From Novosphingobium album (ex Hu et al. 2023) (GTDB taxonomy: Bacteria; Pseudomonadota; Alphaproteobacteria; Sphingomonadales; Sphingomonadaceae), in contig NZ_JALHLE010000020.1 of assembly GCF_022832385.1 (NCBI RefSeq), positions 1 through 64,000 on the forward strand: 64,000 nt of DNA, given 5' to 3'. Of the stretch, positions 35,056 to 43,924 are shown in pieces. The position numbers and the translations under genes are program-made. The notes under the pieces were generated by a model, which was not told the origin of the DNA, did no database searches, and was given only the letters and a program-made list of their open reading frames with translations. Position 1 is the stretch's first letter. Each line of letters begins with the position of its first letter.

Positions 35056-36048
35056 ATGACTGACTCTGCCTACTCCAAAGCCGAAAACCGCGACGCCACC
35101 GTTCTGGCCGCGCCCGACATCGAACTCGACGTGCGCGAGACCTTCGGGATCGACATCGACATGAAGGTTCCCGCCTTCTCGGTGGCCGACGAGCGCGTGC
35201 CCGATCTCGACGAGACCTACGTCTTCGATCCGGATACCACGCTGGCGATCCTCGCGGGCTTTGCCTTCAACCGCCGCGTGATGGTGCAGGGCTACCACGG
35301 CACCGGTAAGTCGACCCACATCGAGCAGGTCGCCGCCCGCCTGAAATGGCCGTGCATCCGCATCAACCTCGACGCGCACATCAGCCGCATCGACCTGATC
35401 GGGCGCGACGCGATCGTGCTGCGCGATGGCCTCCAGGTCACCGAATTCCGCGAGGGCCTGCTGCCCTGGGCGCTGCAGCACCCGGTGGCGCTGGTGTTCG
35501 ACGAATACGACGCCGGCCGCCCGGACGTGATGTTCGTGATCCAGCGCATTCTGGAGACCGAGGGCAAGCTGACCCTGCTCGACCAGAACCGCGTGATCCG
35601 GCCTGACAAGCACTTCCGCCTCTTCGCCACCGCCAACACGGTGGGCCTCGGCGATACCTCGGGCCTCTACCACGGCACCCAGCAGATCAACCAGGGCCAG
35701 ATGGACCGCTGGAACCTCGTCGTCGGCCTCAACTACCTGCCGGCCGAGACCGAAGTCGCCATCGTCACCGCAAAGGTGCCGCAGATCGACGCGGGCACCA
35801 TCGCGCAGATGGTCAAGGTGGCCGACTTCTCGCGCCAGGGCTTCATGAACGGCGACATCTCGACCGTGATGAGCCCGCGCACGGTGATCACCTGGGCGCA
35901 GAATTCGGCGATCTTCAAGGACGTCGGCTTCGCATTCCGCCTCTCGTTCCTCAACAAGTGCGACGAGACCGAGCGCATGCTGGTCGCCGAATACTACCAG
36001 CGCGTGTTCGGGCAGGACCTGCCGGAGAGCGTTGTCGGCAAGGCTTGA
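35056..36048 (+). CDS. cobS: cobaltochelatase subunit CobS
   Basis: A 330-residue AAA+ ATPase of the aerobic CobNST cobalt chelatase for cobalamin synthesis. Walker A is [10 protein letters not shown] (about 79-88), Walker [11 protein letters not shown], with sensor [13 protein letters not shown]. Length is normal for CobS. Its obligate partner CobT, which usually follows directly, is not found here or elsewhere in the window; instead a lower-GC gene on the other strand follows. The gene could serve the B12-dependent mutase at 55 kb if cobT lies elsewhere. Confidence 0.95.
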   Translation: MTDSAYSKAENRDATVLAAPDIELDVRETFGIDIDMKVPAFSVADERVPDLDETYVFDPDTTLAILAGFAFNRRVMVQGYHGTGKSTHIEQVAARLKWPCIRINLDAHISRIDLIGRDAIVLRDGLQVTEFREGLLPWALQHPVALVFDEYDAGRPDVMFVIQRILETEGKLTLLDQNRVIRPDKHFRLFATANTVGLGDTSGLYHGTQQINQGQMDRWNLVVGLNYLPAETEVAIVTAKVPQIDAGTIAQMVKVADFSRQGFMNGDISTVMSPRTVITWAQNSAIFKDVGFAFRLSFLNKCDETERMLVAEYYQRVFGQDLPESVVGKA

Positions 36049-36129
36049 GGGGGGAGACTCTCTCTGCGGGATGTCAGCGGTGCGCTACTTCTGCTTGGGT
36101 GTAGCGTCGATGCGTGTTCTAAACGCATT

Positions 36130-36555
36130 TCAACGTTGCATCCTGTTAAGTGCCGCGAGCATGCCTCGAAGCTGCCCATCCAAACGTTGACGAGCAGAGC
36201 GGAGTTGTTCCAGCAGCAGAGCTGCTTGAGTAGCCGTTATACTCACGTTGCTGCGCTTAATTATTCCGGCGCTGAAGTTCGTCATGTGAAGGGTAATGAG
36301 CCAATCCCCATTGTGACCGAATGATAAATCACTGACCCCGTGACACAAATAAGTTCGATAACGATGGAATTCGTAAAATTCCTCCAAAACGTCAGCTACT
36401 CGGCACCCCACATCGCTCAAAGGGCCGTTCGAACCAACGACGGCTCTTAGTGCTTCAAATCGCTGACCTACCAAATGAGGCAAAAGGCTCCGGGCTCCGC
36501 TAGAAGCAATTTCAGAAAGAGTAGCGAGCGCTTCAGCGACGACCATTTCCGCCAT
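36130..36555 (-). CDS. orphan protein with HEPN-like RxxxxH motif, lower-GC insert
   Basis: A 141-residue, mostly helical protein I do not recognise. It contains RTYLCHG (about residues 67-73), fitting the R-x4-H pattern of HEPN nucleases, in the middle of the chain where HEPN proteins carry it. Base composition is near 50% GC with codons unlike the neighbours (many A/T third positions), pointing to recent transfer. It stands alone, with no obvious antitoxin partner, between cobS and a gene-free stretch. Toxin or RNase function is speculation from the motif. Confidence 0.6.
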   Translation of the reverse strand: MAEMVVAEALATLSEIASSGARSLLPHLVGQRFEALRAVVGSNGPLSDVGCRVADVLEEFYEFHRYRTYLCHGVSDLSFGHNGDWLITLHMTNFSAGIIKRSNVSITATQAALLLEQLRSARQRLDGQLRGMLAALNRMQR

Positions 36556-36903
36556 TGCAAACTCTTCTATGTACTTTCCTTTCCAAGAACTGATGTTGTC
36601 GGGGTGTAACGGTGTCTGAATGTCGACCTCCTCAGGCAGGTGCTATAATGGTGAGATGCCATGAATTGGTTATTACCCGCGCTATGCGCAACTTAGTCAA
36701 GCTTTGACGAGCACTGTTCGGCCGCTTGTCGGATCCTGTCGAGATACGGGAACTGAATGCACGCAAACAATCGGGCTGCGAGCTGCATTGGAAACCCAAA
36801 CAATTGTTTCCACGAGACAGGATTTAGGTCGAAAAAGTTGTCAAAGAGCAGCCAGCGTTAAACCCATTTTCCTACACACCCCCGCCTGCGGTATCCTCCC
36901 CGG
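36556..36903. other. gene-free, lower-GC stretch
   Basis: About 350 bases with no convincing coding frame. It continues the low-GC composition of the preceding gene to about 36860 and then returns to local GC. It contains an extended -10 promoter-like sequence at 36642-36649 reading rightward. No repeat, tRNA or attachment-site signature was found. Confidence 0.45.
36621..36649 (+). promoter_or_regulatory. extended -10 promoter-like sequence
   Basis: TGCTATAAT (36641-36649) matches the extended -10 consensus exactly. A TGTCGA 17 bases upstream is a weak -35. It points into the gene-free stretch, so it may belong to a decayed gene or an unannotated RNA. Confidence 0.35.
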
Positions 36904-37344
36904 ATGCCCCACACCGCGCACCCCCGTCCGCCCCGCCGTTCCAATGCCGAGTACCGCTGGAGCCGGCCCCGCATCCACCTGTTCCTGCGCGCACTGGCGG
37001 CGGGCGGGTCGGTCGCGGCGGCGGCGCGGGCGGTGGGGGTAAGCCGGCAGTCGGCCTATCGCCTGCGCCGCCGCCTCCCGCCGGACTTCGCCAAGGTCTG
37101 GGACGAGGCGCTGCAGATCGGCACGGAGATGCGGCAGGCCGGGCTGCGCTATGACGCGCAAGGCGACACATGGGTGCCGCAAGGCGACACATTGCGAATG
37201 CAAGGTGACAGGTCCGGCGCACAAGGTGACACTTCCCGCGTGCAAGGTGACACGTTTCCGGCACAAGGTGACACCGTAAGGCCCAAGGTGACAGGTTTTT
37301 CCTCTGGACCGTGTCACCCGTGTCAACCGGGTGTCAACTTATGA
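36904..37344 (+). CDS. HTH protein with QGD-repeat tail
   Basis: A 146-residue basic protein. Residues 18-65 form a helix-turn-helix of the resolvase/transposase-like type (RIHLFLRALAAGGSVAAAARAVGVSRQSAYRLRRRL). From residue 85 the tail repeats QGDT/QGDR every seven residues six times, encoded by the 21-bp DNA array, then changes to RPKVTG and ends CHPCQPGVNL. No ribosome binding site is visible before the ATG at 36904, so leaderless or upstream initiation is possible. Similar HTH proteins with QGDT tails occur in sphingomonads; function unknown. Its end is 28 bases before the following GST start. Confidence 0.7.
   Translation: MPHTAHPRPPRRSNAEYRWSRPRIHLFLRALAAGGSVAAAARAVGVSRQSAYRLRRRLPPDFAKVWDEALQIGTEMRQAGLRYDAQGDTWVPQGDTLRMQGDRSGAQGDTSRVQGDTFPAQGDTVRPKVTGFSSGPCHPCQPGVNL
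37159..37293. repeat. seven-copy 21-bp tandem array (core CAAGGYGACA)
   Basis: The core CAAGG(C/T)GACA begins at 37159, 37180, 37201, 37222, 37243, 37264 and 37284. The first six steps... five intervals are exactly 21 bases and the last is 20. The 11 bases between cores are not conserved. The array lies inside the HTH gene and codes for QGD(T/R) in six copies; the seventh keeps the DNA core but is read in another frame (KVTG). Three inverted GTGTCA copies follow at 37311, 37320 and 37331. Confidence 0.9.
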
Positions 37345-37372
37345 GGCCGGGGAGCAGGAAAGGACAACCGCG

Positions 37373-38026
37373 ATGCCCGTGACGATCACGGCCTTTGCCG
37401 CCAGTCCCGATCGCGGGCGGGGCATGGCGCGCGACATGCCGGTGCGCTGGGCGCTGGAGGAAGTGGGCCGGCCCTATGAGGTGCGCCTCGTCTCCTTTGC
37501 GGAGATGAAGGAGCCCGCGCATCTGGGCCTGCAGCCCTTCGGCCAGATCCCCACTTATGAGGACGGCACCGTGGCGCTGTTCGAATCGGGCGCCATCGTG
37601 CTCCACATCGCGCAGAGCCACGCGGGCCTGCTGCCCGAAGAGCCCGGCGCGCGGGGGCGGGCGATCGCGTGGCTCTTTGCAGCGCTCAGCACCATGGAGC
37701 CGCCGGTGCTCGACCGCGAGACGGCAGGGTTCCTCGAAGCGAGCGAGCCATGGCACGCGGCGCGCCAGCCCCTGCTCGAAAGCCGCATCTGCGCCCGCCT
37801 CGATGCGCTGGCGGCCAGTCTGGGCGAGGCGGAATGGCTGGTGGACGGCGCGTTCTCTGCCGGGGACCTGCAGATGGTCACCGTGCTGCGCAGGCTGGGC
37901 AGCTCCGGACTGCTAGATGGCTATCCCACGCTTGCCGCCTATGTCGCGCGCGCCGAGGCCCGCCCGGCCTTCCAGCGCGCCTTCGCGGCGCAGCGGGCAG
38001 TGTTCGAGGCGAGTGGGGGCGGGTGA
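37373..38026 (+). CDS. glutathione S-transferase family protein
   Basis: A 217-residue GST with MPVRWALEEVGRPYEV, LQPFGQIPTYEDGTVALFESGAIVLHI and a helical C-terminal domain (FSAGDLQMVTVLRRLG). Start ATG at 37373 has GGAAAGGA eight bases upstream. Close paralogue of the GST at 33523-34197, from which it is separated by cobS and the low-GC insert; the copies lie on opposite strands. A REP-like hairpin follows its stop. Confidence 0.9.
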   Translation: MPVTITAFAASPDRGRGMARDMPVRWALEEVGRPYEVRLVSFAEMKEPAHLGLQPFGQIPTYEDGTVALFESGAIVLHIAQSHAGLLPEEPGARGRAIAWLFAALSTMEPPVLDRETAGFLEASEPWHAARQPLLESRICARLDALAASLGEAEWLVDGAFSAGDLQMVTVLRRLGSSGLLDGYPTLAAYVARAEARPAFQRAFAAQRAVFEASGGG

Positions 38027-38062
38027 GGCGCAGCTAGCGGACCGTGAAACCCGAATCCCACT

Positions 38063-38139
38063 CCGCTCACCCTGAGCTTGTCGAAGGGTTTTGGCCCGGG
38101 CGCTGCGCCAGCGTCCTTCGACAAGCTCAGGACGAGCGG
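38063..38139. repeat. REP-like hairpin between convergent genes
   Basis: Inner arms of 17 bases (38071-38087 and 38115-38131, core CTGAGCTTGTCGAAGG) and outer arms CCGCTC/GAGCGG form a long hairpin between the GST and truA stops. The same family recurs at 39565-39633. It may also end transcription in both directions. Confidence 0.8.
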
Positions 38140-38169
38140 GGTGTGGGGCAAACGGAATGCGGGTTGAAT

Positions 38170-38916
38170 TCAGTCCGCCGGATAGACCGCCCGCACGAAG
38201 TAAAGCCCGTCGGGCGGGGCGTTGAGGCCAAGGGCCTGCCGGTCGCGCGCTTCCAGCGCCTCGCGCACCTGCTCCTCGCGCCAGCGGCCCATGCCGACCA
38301 TGGCAAGGCAGCCGGTCATCGAGCGGACCTGATGGTGGAGGTAGCTGCGCGCCTCGGTCTCGATCAGGATCTGCTCGCCCTCGCGGCGGACGTCGAGCCG
38401 GTCGAGCGTCTTGAGCGGGCTCTGCGCTTGGCAGTGGACCGAGCGGAAGGTGGTGAAATCGTGCCGCCCGACCAGGTATTGCGCGGCGCGGTGCATGGCT
38501 TCGGCATCGAGCGGCTTGGCGACCTGCCAGGCCTTGCCGCGCTCCAGCGTCAGCGGCGCTCGGCGGTTGACGATGCGGTAGATATAGGCGCGGCCCACGC
38601 AGGAAAAGCGGGCGTGCCAGTCGTCCGGCACCGCCTCGCAGGCGGTCACCGCTACCGGGTTCGGCCGCATCCGGGCATTGAGCGCCTCCATCAGGCGGAA
38701 GGGGGTGAAGGGCTTGGCCACGTCGATATGGGCGCGCATGGCAAGTGCGTGTACGCCGGTGTCGGTGCGCCCGGCGGCGTGCATGCGCACGTCCTCTCCG
38801 GTGACGGCATGGGCCGCGTCCTCGACCGTCTGCTGCACCGAGGGGCCATGCGCCTGCCGCTGCAAGCCCATGAACGGGCTGCCGTCGAATTCGAGAGTGA
38901 GGGCAAAGCGGGTCAT
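38170..38916 (-). CDS. truA: tRNA pseudouridine(38-40) synthase
   Basis: A 248-residue enzyme that forms pseudouridine at positions 38-40 of tRNA anticodon arms. The catalytic Asp is in [12 protein letters not shown] (about residue 51), with the N-terminal [18 protein letters not shown] and the later [15 protein letters not shown]. Start ATG at 38916. Leftward, between two REP-like elements. Confidence 0.96.
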   Translation of the reverse strand: MTRFALTLEFDGSPFMGLQRQAHGPSVQQTVEDAAHAVTGEDVRMHAAGRTDTGVHALAMRAHIDVAKPFTPFRLMEALNARMRPNPVAVTACEAVPDDWHARFSCVGRAYIYRIVNRRAPLTLERGKAWQVAKPLDAEAMHRAAQYLVGRHDFTTFRSVHCQAQSPLKTLDRLDVRREGEQILIETEARSYLHHQVRSMTGCLAMVGMGRWREEQVREALEARDRQALGLNAPPDGLYFVRAVYPAD

Positions 38917-39014
38917 TCCGCCTCGCCGATACAGGACTGGCGCGATCCTGCAAACGGCTTGGCGCGGAGGCGGGGCGATGGCACCATGGCGCGGTTATGG
39001 GAAAGGAGCCGGTG

Positions 39015-39539
39015 ATGGCCGACACGAAAGACCGCCGTTTCGAGATCTTCCGCGGGGCCGACGCGCCCAGCCTCGATAAATGCGGCTGCATGACCTACGA
39101 GGGCGAGGCGCCCAATCTCGCCGCGATGCAGCCCCGCTTCGCCGAGGCTGTGGAGGCGAGGGGCGAGTATAACGACGTGCCCTACCGCCGCGAGAACATG
39201 AGCCTCGCCCGGTTGTGGTTCAAGAGCAACTTCCCGCTGCCGCTGCACACCCACGACAGCGACTGCCTCTATTACATCGTCGCCGGATCGGTGCGGATGG
39301 GCACGCAGGTGCTGGAAGCGGGCGACGGCTTCTTCGTCGGCGCCGAGGTGCCCTATGCCTATACCGCCGGGCCCGAAGGCGTGGAGATCCTCGAATTCCG
39401 CAACACCGGCAGCTTCAACATCAAGGTGAAGGACAAGCCGATGGAGGCCTGGGAAAAGACCGTCGACGCCATGCGCGAGGCGAGCAGGAGCTGGGCCGAC
39501 GAGCAGCCCCCGGTGCGCAAGGTGTGGGAGAAGGCGTGA
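39015..39539 (+). CDS. cupin-domain protein
   Basis: A 174-residue single-cupin protein. The metal motif appears as PLPLHTHDSDCLYYIVAGSVRMG, followed by GDGFFVGAEVPYAYTAGPEGVEILEFR, the second cupin motif with a Tyr instead of the usual His. The ATG at 39015 has AAAGGAG six bases upstream and is preferred to 38997. Substrate unknown. Divergent from truA, convergent with fmt. Confidence 0.82.
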   Translation: MADTKDRRFEIFRGADAPSLDKCGCMTYEGEAPNLAAMQPRFAEAVEARGEYNDVPYRRENMSLARLWFKSNFPLPLHTHDSDCLYYIVAGSVRMGTQVLEAGDGFFVGAEVPYAYTAGPEGVEILEFRNTGSFNIKVKDKPMEAWEKTVDAMREASRSWADEQPPVRKVWEKA

Positions 39540-39564
39540 GGCCTGATGGTGGTCTCTCACAACC

Positions 39565-39633
39565 CCGCTCGGCCTGAGCCTGTCGAAGGCCCGCACGCAG
39601 CGAATGGGCCTTCGACAGGCTCAGGCCGAGCGG
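39565..39633. repeat. REP-like hairpin with perfect 28-bp arms
   Basis: Arms at 39565-39592 and 39606-39633 are perfect reverse complements with a 13-base loop, core CTGAGCCTGTCGAAGG. Same family as 38063-38139, again between the 3' ends of convergent genes (cupin and fmt). Confidence 0.88.
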
Positions 39634-39646
39634 AACTTGGGTCGGA

Positions 39647-40555
39647 TCAGCCGAGCCGCGTCCCCGCCGGGATCGGCCGCCCGCGCAGCAGATCGGCTGT
39701 GTCCATCGCGGGCTTGCCGGCGCGCTGGATGCGCCTGACGCGGATGGCACCCGACCCGCAGGCCACGGCGAGGGCATCGTCGAGGGCAGTGCCGGGTTCG
39801 CCCGAGCCCTCGGCCACATCGGCGGCAAGGACCTTGTAGCGCTCGCCGCCGAGTTCGAAGAAGGCCCCCGGAGCGGGCATGAAGGCGCGGACTTGGCGCT
39901 CCACGGCGTCGGCGCTCTGCGAGAAGTCGATCCGGGCCTCGGCCTTGTCGATCTTCCTGGCGTAGGTAACCCCATCCTCGGGCTGGGATACCGGGCGGTG
40001 GACCTTGAGGTCGCGCAGGGTGTCGATCAGCAGGCGGGCGCCCTTGTCCGCCAGCTCGGCGGTCAGTTCGCCGGCGGTCTTGCGGTCGATGGTGGTGCGC
40101 AGGGTGGAGAGCATCGGGCCGGTGTCGAGCCCGGCCTCCATCTGCATGATGGTGACGCCGGTGGTGGGGTCGCCCGCCAGGATCGCCCGCTGAATCGGCG
40201 CCGCCCCGCGCCAGCGCGGCAGGATCGAGGCGTGGATGTTGAGGCAGCCGAGTCGGGGCGCATCGAGAATCGCCTGCGGCAGGATCAGGCCGTAGGCCGC
40301 GACCACCGCGACGTCGGCCTCCAGCGCGGCGAATTCGGCCTGCTCCTCGGCGCTCTTGAGCGAGACGGGATGGCGCACTTCGATCCCGCGCGCCTCGGCT
40401 TCCTTGTGGATGGGTGAGGGGGTCAGTTCCTTGCCCCGCCGCCCGCCGGGACGCGGGGGCTGGCTGTAGGCGGCGACGACTTCGTGCCCGGCCTCCACCA
40501 GCGCGACGAGCGCGGGCACTGCGAAATCGGGGGTTCCCATGAAGATGATGCGCAT
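39647..40555 (-). CDS. fmt: methionyl-tRNA formyltransferase
   Basis: A 302-residue enzyme that formylates initiator Met-tRNA. Hallmarks: [16 protein letters not shown], the catalytic [25 protein letters not shown] (Asn, His) and [17 protein letters not shown], with the C-terminal OB-like domain. The ATG at 40555 gives the classical N-terminus; the longer frame is spurious. The usual def neighbour is not present. Divergent from recR. Confidence 0.97.
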   Translation of the reverse strand: MRIIFMGTPDFAVPALVALVEAGHEVVAAYSQPPRPGGRRGKELTPSPIHKEAEARGIEVRHPVSLKSAEEQAEFAALEADVAVVAAYGLILPQAILDAPRLGCLNIHASILPRWRGAAPIQRAILAGDPTTGVTIMQMEAGLDTGPMLSTLRTTIDRKTAGELTAELADKGARLLIDTLRDLKVHRPVSQPEDGVTYARKIDKAEARIDFSQSADAVERQVRAFMPAPGAFFELGGERYKVLAADVAEGSGEPGTALDDALAVACGSGAIRVRRIQRAGKPAMDTADLLRGRPIPAGTRLG

Positions 40556-40613
40556 TGTGGGGAAGTCTCCGGGTGTCTTTCGCTTGGGCTCGCGAGGCCC
40601 TATCTGCCTAGGC

Positions 40614-41210
40614 ATGGCATCGCAAGAGATCGAGACGCTCACCGCCGCCCTGTCGCGCCTGCCCGGCCTTGGCCCGCGCTCGGCCCGCCGCGCCGTGCTC
40701 TGGCTGATCAAGCGGCGCGAGACGGCGCTGGTGCAGCTGCTCGATGCGCTGGCCGCCGTGCGCGAGACGCTGGTGGAATGCGAGACCTGTGGCAATGTCG
40801 ATACCGCCAATCCCTGCGGCATCTGCACTGACCCGCGCCGCGATATGCGCTCGATCTGCGTGGTGGAGGAAGTGGCGGACCTGTGGGCGCTGGACCGGGC
40901 CAGGCTGTTCACCGGGCGCTACCACGTGCTGGGTGGGCGGCTCTCCGCACTTGACGGTGTGCGGCCGGAGGACCTGACCATCGACCGCCTGCTCCAGCGT
41001 ATCGGTGATGGCGGGATCGACGAAGTCCTGCTGGCGATGAACGCCACGCTCGAAGGCCAGACCACGGCGCACTACATAGCCGAGCGGCTTGAGGCCTATC
41101 CGGTGCGCGTGACCCAGCTCGCGCACGGCCTCCCGGTTGGCGGCGAGCTGGACTATCTGGACGAGGGCACGCTGGCCCAGGCGATCAGGGCGCGTCGGCC
41201 TCTGGGATGA
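40614..41210 (+). CDS. recR: recombination protein RecR
   Basis: A 198-residue protein of the RecFOR pathway. It has the N-terminal helix-hairpin-helix ([19 protein letters not shown]), the zinc site [16 protein letters not shown] and the Toprim domain ([32 protein letters not shown]). ATG at 40614. Its last 26 bases overlap, tail to tail, the 3' end of the SGNH hydrolase gene. The usual dnaX-ybaB neighbours are missing. Confidence 0.97.
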   Translation: MASQEIETLTAALSRLPGLGPRSARRAVLWLIKRRETALVQLLDALAAVRETLVECETCGNVDTANPCGICTDPRRDMRSICVVEEVADLWALDRARLFTGRYHVLGGRLSALDGVRPEDLTIDRLLQRIGDGGIDEVLLAMNATLEGQTTAHYIAERLEAYPVRVTQLAHGLPVGGELDYLDEGTLAQAIRARRPLG

Positions 41211-42219
41211 CCACCGGCGCCATGCCCTCTTCGGGCGCGGGCGTTGGTTCAGGTGCTGTGGGCTCTGGCGTTGTGGTGTTCGGAACCGGCGTGACGGGGA
41301 TGCCCGGCGTGATCCCTGCCTGAATCAGCCAGTAGGCGATACCGTCCGCGGTGGCCTGCATCCCGGCCTTGTTGAGGTGCCACTGCAATCCCTGCTTGCC
41401 ATCGTAGCCTTGCGGCGAGCCGATCATCCAGGGTTCGGGATCACACGGGGTGTGCGTGGCGGAGGCCTGGTTCATTTCGACAACGAGGGCGCCATTGGTC
41501 AGGGCGACCCGGCCGGTGATTTCGGCAAGCCGCCTGCCGATTTCGCGAATGATCGTGGCGTTCTCTTCGCTGACGGGGGTAACGGCACATAGCGAACCTG
41601 CAGGCGGCAGGGGCGCGAGATATTGCACGAACACCAGCCGGGCCTCCGGCGCAGCGGCACGCACGCGGCGGGCGATCTCGTTCAGTTGCGCCTCGTCACG
41701 GGCATAGTCGGCTTCGGTAGGCACCTTGACCGGCGCGCAGGGCTTGGGCTTTGCGCCCGATGCCGCAAGGGTTTTTGCGTTGAAGTCGCAAGTTGCGTTG
41801 AAGAGATTGCCGACATAGTTGAGGTCGTTGCCGCCGATGGTGACAGTGACCAGCCGTGTATCAGGCGTGATCCCGTCGACCTGCGGCGCAATGTCACCCC
41901 AGGGGCCGAGAATATGGTTAGTCGTCGCGCCTGAGCAGCTGCGGTCGATCAGTACCATGCCGAAGCGTTCGGCCAGCAGTGTGGGATAGTTGTTGAGGCT
42001 CTGCCCGCAACGAGCGGGCGCGCCCGGCTTGCCCGGAGGAAGCAAGGGACCGGCCGCGTAGGACGACCCCATCGCCACATATTTCGCGCCTTCAAGCCCC
42101 TGTTCGACAGTTGCGGCGGCCTCGGCGATGTCCGCTTCCTTCGCCACGGCGGTAAGAGCGGTTCCGAAGCCAAGCAGCAACGCGGTACTGGCCGAAGCGG
42201 AAACGAAAAACGTCTTCAT
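41185..42219 (-). CDS. secreted SGNH/GDSL-type hydrolase
   Basis: A 344-residue exported esterase/lipase-like protein. A signal peptide covers residues 1-27. Catalytic blocks: [10 protein letters not shown] (Ser), [13 protein letters not shown] (Gly, Asn) and the C-terminal LQWHLNKAG (His), with SCSGATTNH between. It ends in a Pro/Thr/Glu-rich tail ([16 protein letters not shown]). The ATG at 42219 shares bases with the era stop (TGATG). Tail overlaps recR by 26 bases. Resembles secreted SGNH hydrolases of the actinomycete lipase type. Confidence 0.88.
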   Translation of the reverse strand: MKTFFVSASASTALLLGFGTALTAVAKEADIAEAAATVEQGLEGAKYVAMGSSYAAGPLLPPGKPGAPARCGQSLNNYPTLLAERFGMVLIDRSCSGATTNHILGPWGDIAPQVDGITPDTRLVTVTIGGNDLNYVGNLFNATCDFNAKTLAASGAKPKPCAPVKVPTEADYARDEAQLNEIARRVRAAAPEARLVFVQYLAPLPPAGSLCAVTPVSEENATIIREIGRRLAEITGRVALTNGALVVEMNQASATHTPCDPEPWMIGSPQGYDGKQGLQWHLNKAGMQATADGIAYWLIQAGITPGIPVTPVPNTTTPEPTAPEPTPAPEEGMAPVVIPEADAP

Positions 42220-43112
42220 CACTTCACCCAGTCCAGTCCGATTTCTTCGAAGATGTCGCGGGCGTCGGCCCAGTTTTCCTCTACCTTCACGTGCAGGAAG
42301 AGGTGGACCTTGTGGCCCAGGATTTCGGCCAGTTCGTTCCGCGCCGCTTCGCCGATGGCCCGGACCTTGGCGCCGCGCTTGCCCAGCACGATTGCCTTCT
42401 GACTGTCGCGCGCGACGACGATCTGCTGACGGATTTCCACCGAGCCGTCACGCCGGTGAGTGTAGCTCTCCGGGCGGACCGCAGTGTCATATGGCAGTTC
42501 GTCGTGGAGCTGCTTGTAGAGCTGCTCGCGCGTGATTTCGCAGGCAAGCAGGCGCTCGGAAGCGTCCGAGACCTGATCCTCGGGATAGTGCCAGGGGCCT
42601 TCCGGCATCAGCTCGGCCAACCGGGACTTAAGCTCGGGCACGCCGTCGCCGGATAGCGCCGAGACGAAGAACACCTCGTCGAACGCCGCTTTACCGGTGA
42701 GTTCTTCCGCCAGTACCAGCAGCGGCTCCTTTGCGCTGGCGTCCACCTTGTTGAGCACCAGCAGCTTGCGTTCCGGCCGGTCCTTGAGTGTTTCCAGCAA
42801 GGGCTCCAGTTCATGGCGGCGCTGCTTGACGGCATCGACCACCAGCAGAATTGCGTCGGCTTCCTGCGCGCCTTCCCATGCAGCGGCGACCATCGCGCGG
42901 TCGAGCCGGCGCTTGGGCGCGAAAATGCCGGGTGTATCGGCGAGGATGATCTGTACTTCGCCTTCCAGCGCAATGCCCATCAGACGCGCGCGCGTGGTCT
43001 GCGCCTTGGCCGAGGTGATCGCCACCTTCTGCCCGACGAGGGCGTTGACCAGCGTTGATTTACCCGCATTGGGCGCACCGATGACGGCGACGAGACCGCA
43101 TTTTTCGGTCAT
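42219..43112 (-). CDS. era: GTPase Era
   Basis: A 297-residue ribosome-assembly GTPase. G1 is GAPNAGKSTLVN, G3 DTPGIF, G4 NKVD; a C-terminal KH domain (KRGAKVRAIGEAARNELAEILG) binds 16S rRNA. Canonical lepB-rnc-era order. Gap to rnc is 130 bases, in which I see nothing. Confidence 0.97.
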   Translation of the reverse strand: MTEKCGLVAVIGAPNAGKSTLVNALVGQKVAITSAKAQTTRARLMGIALEGEVQIILADTPGIFAPKRRLDRAMVAAAWEGAQEADAILLVVDAVKQRRHELEPLLETLKDRPERKLLVLNKVDASAKEPLLVLAEELTGKAAFDEVFFVSALSGDGVPELKSRLAELMPEGPWHYPEDQVSDASERLLACEITREQLYKQLHDELPYDTAVRPESYTHRRDGSVEIRQQIVVARDSQKAIVLGKRGAKVRAIGEAARNELAEILGHKVHLFLHVKVEENWADARDIFEEIGLDWVK

Positions 43113-43242
43113 GCTTGGATATGGTCCTGTTCGTGATGTCGTTGGGAGGATGGCCTCTCACCCGACAGGCGCGGACATGGTCTTCCGGCCATGCTCCGCT
43201 CATTCCGGGCTGGGCTGAGAATGCCTGCACACGGCGGAAAAC

Positions 43243-43911
43243 TCAAGCGAACTTCCTCATGAATTCCTCGGCCGCCTGCGTCTCGGCATCCTGCTTGGAA
43301 TTGGCGGTCGCTTGCGCGGAGCCTACGTTGTGCACGCTTACCTCGACGGTGAAACGGGAGGCGTGATCAGGGCCGGAACGGTCGACGAGGCGGTATTCGG
43401 GCATGCGGCGGCGGTTGCCGGCGGCCCATTCCTGCAGTGCCGACTTGGGATGCTTGCGCTTCCCGGTCTTGCCGGTGAGAGTATCCGCCCACAGGCCGCG
43501 AACCATGTCGCGTGCTGCAGCGAAGCCGTGCTCGGTGAAGCAGGCGCCGATCATCGCCTCCATCACGTCGCCCAGGATGTTGTCCGAATCCTCGCCGCCG
43601 TCGTCTCGCGCCTGTTTGCCCAGCCGCATGTGCGGGCCGAGGCCGATATCGCGGGCAATGTGCGCACAGGTCGCGCGGCTGACCAGCGCGTTCAGGCGCT
43701 GCGAAAGCCGCCCTTCGGATTCTTCGCTGTTCTGGAACAGCCATTCCGCCACGGAAAGGCCCAGCACCCGGTCACCCAGGAACTCGAGCCGTTCGTAGTT
43801 GCGCTTTTCGCCGGTGGAGCCATGGGTCAGTGCCGCGAGCCAGAGTGCTTCGTCGGCGGGCGCGTGGCCTGAATGCCGGGTCAGGAAGGCGCGGGTCTTG
43901 CCGTCAAGCAT
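43243..43911 (-). CDS. rnc: ribonuclease III
   Basis: A 222-residue double-strand-specific RNase. Signature ERLEFLGDRVLGL (about 41-53) and GDVMEAMIGACF for the metal site, then a C-terminal double-stranded-RNA-binding domain (PKSALQEWAAGNRR ... SKQDAETQAAEEFMRKF). Thirteen bases after the lepB stop. Confidence 0.97.
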   Translation of the reverse strand: MLDGKTRAFLTRHSGHAPADEALWLAALTHGSTGEKRNYERLEFLGDRVLGLSVAEWLFQNSEESEGRLSQRLNALVSRATCAHIARDIGLGPHMRLGKQARDDGGEDSDNILGDVMEAMIGACFTEHGFAAARDMVRGLWADTLTGKTGKRKHPKSALQEWAAGNRRRMPEYRLVDRSGPDHASRFTVEVSVHNVGSAQATANSKQDAETQAAEEFMRKFA

Positions 43912-43924
43912 GCTCGTGAAGCAC

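Noticed and set aside
37159..37293. CRISPR-like array
   Set aside because: Core is 10 bases and the period 21, far too short for CRISPR repeat-spacer units; it is in frame within a gene and no cas gene is near.
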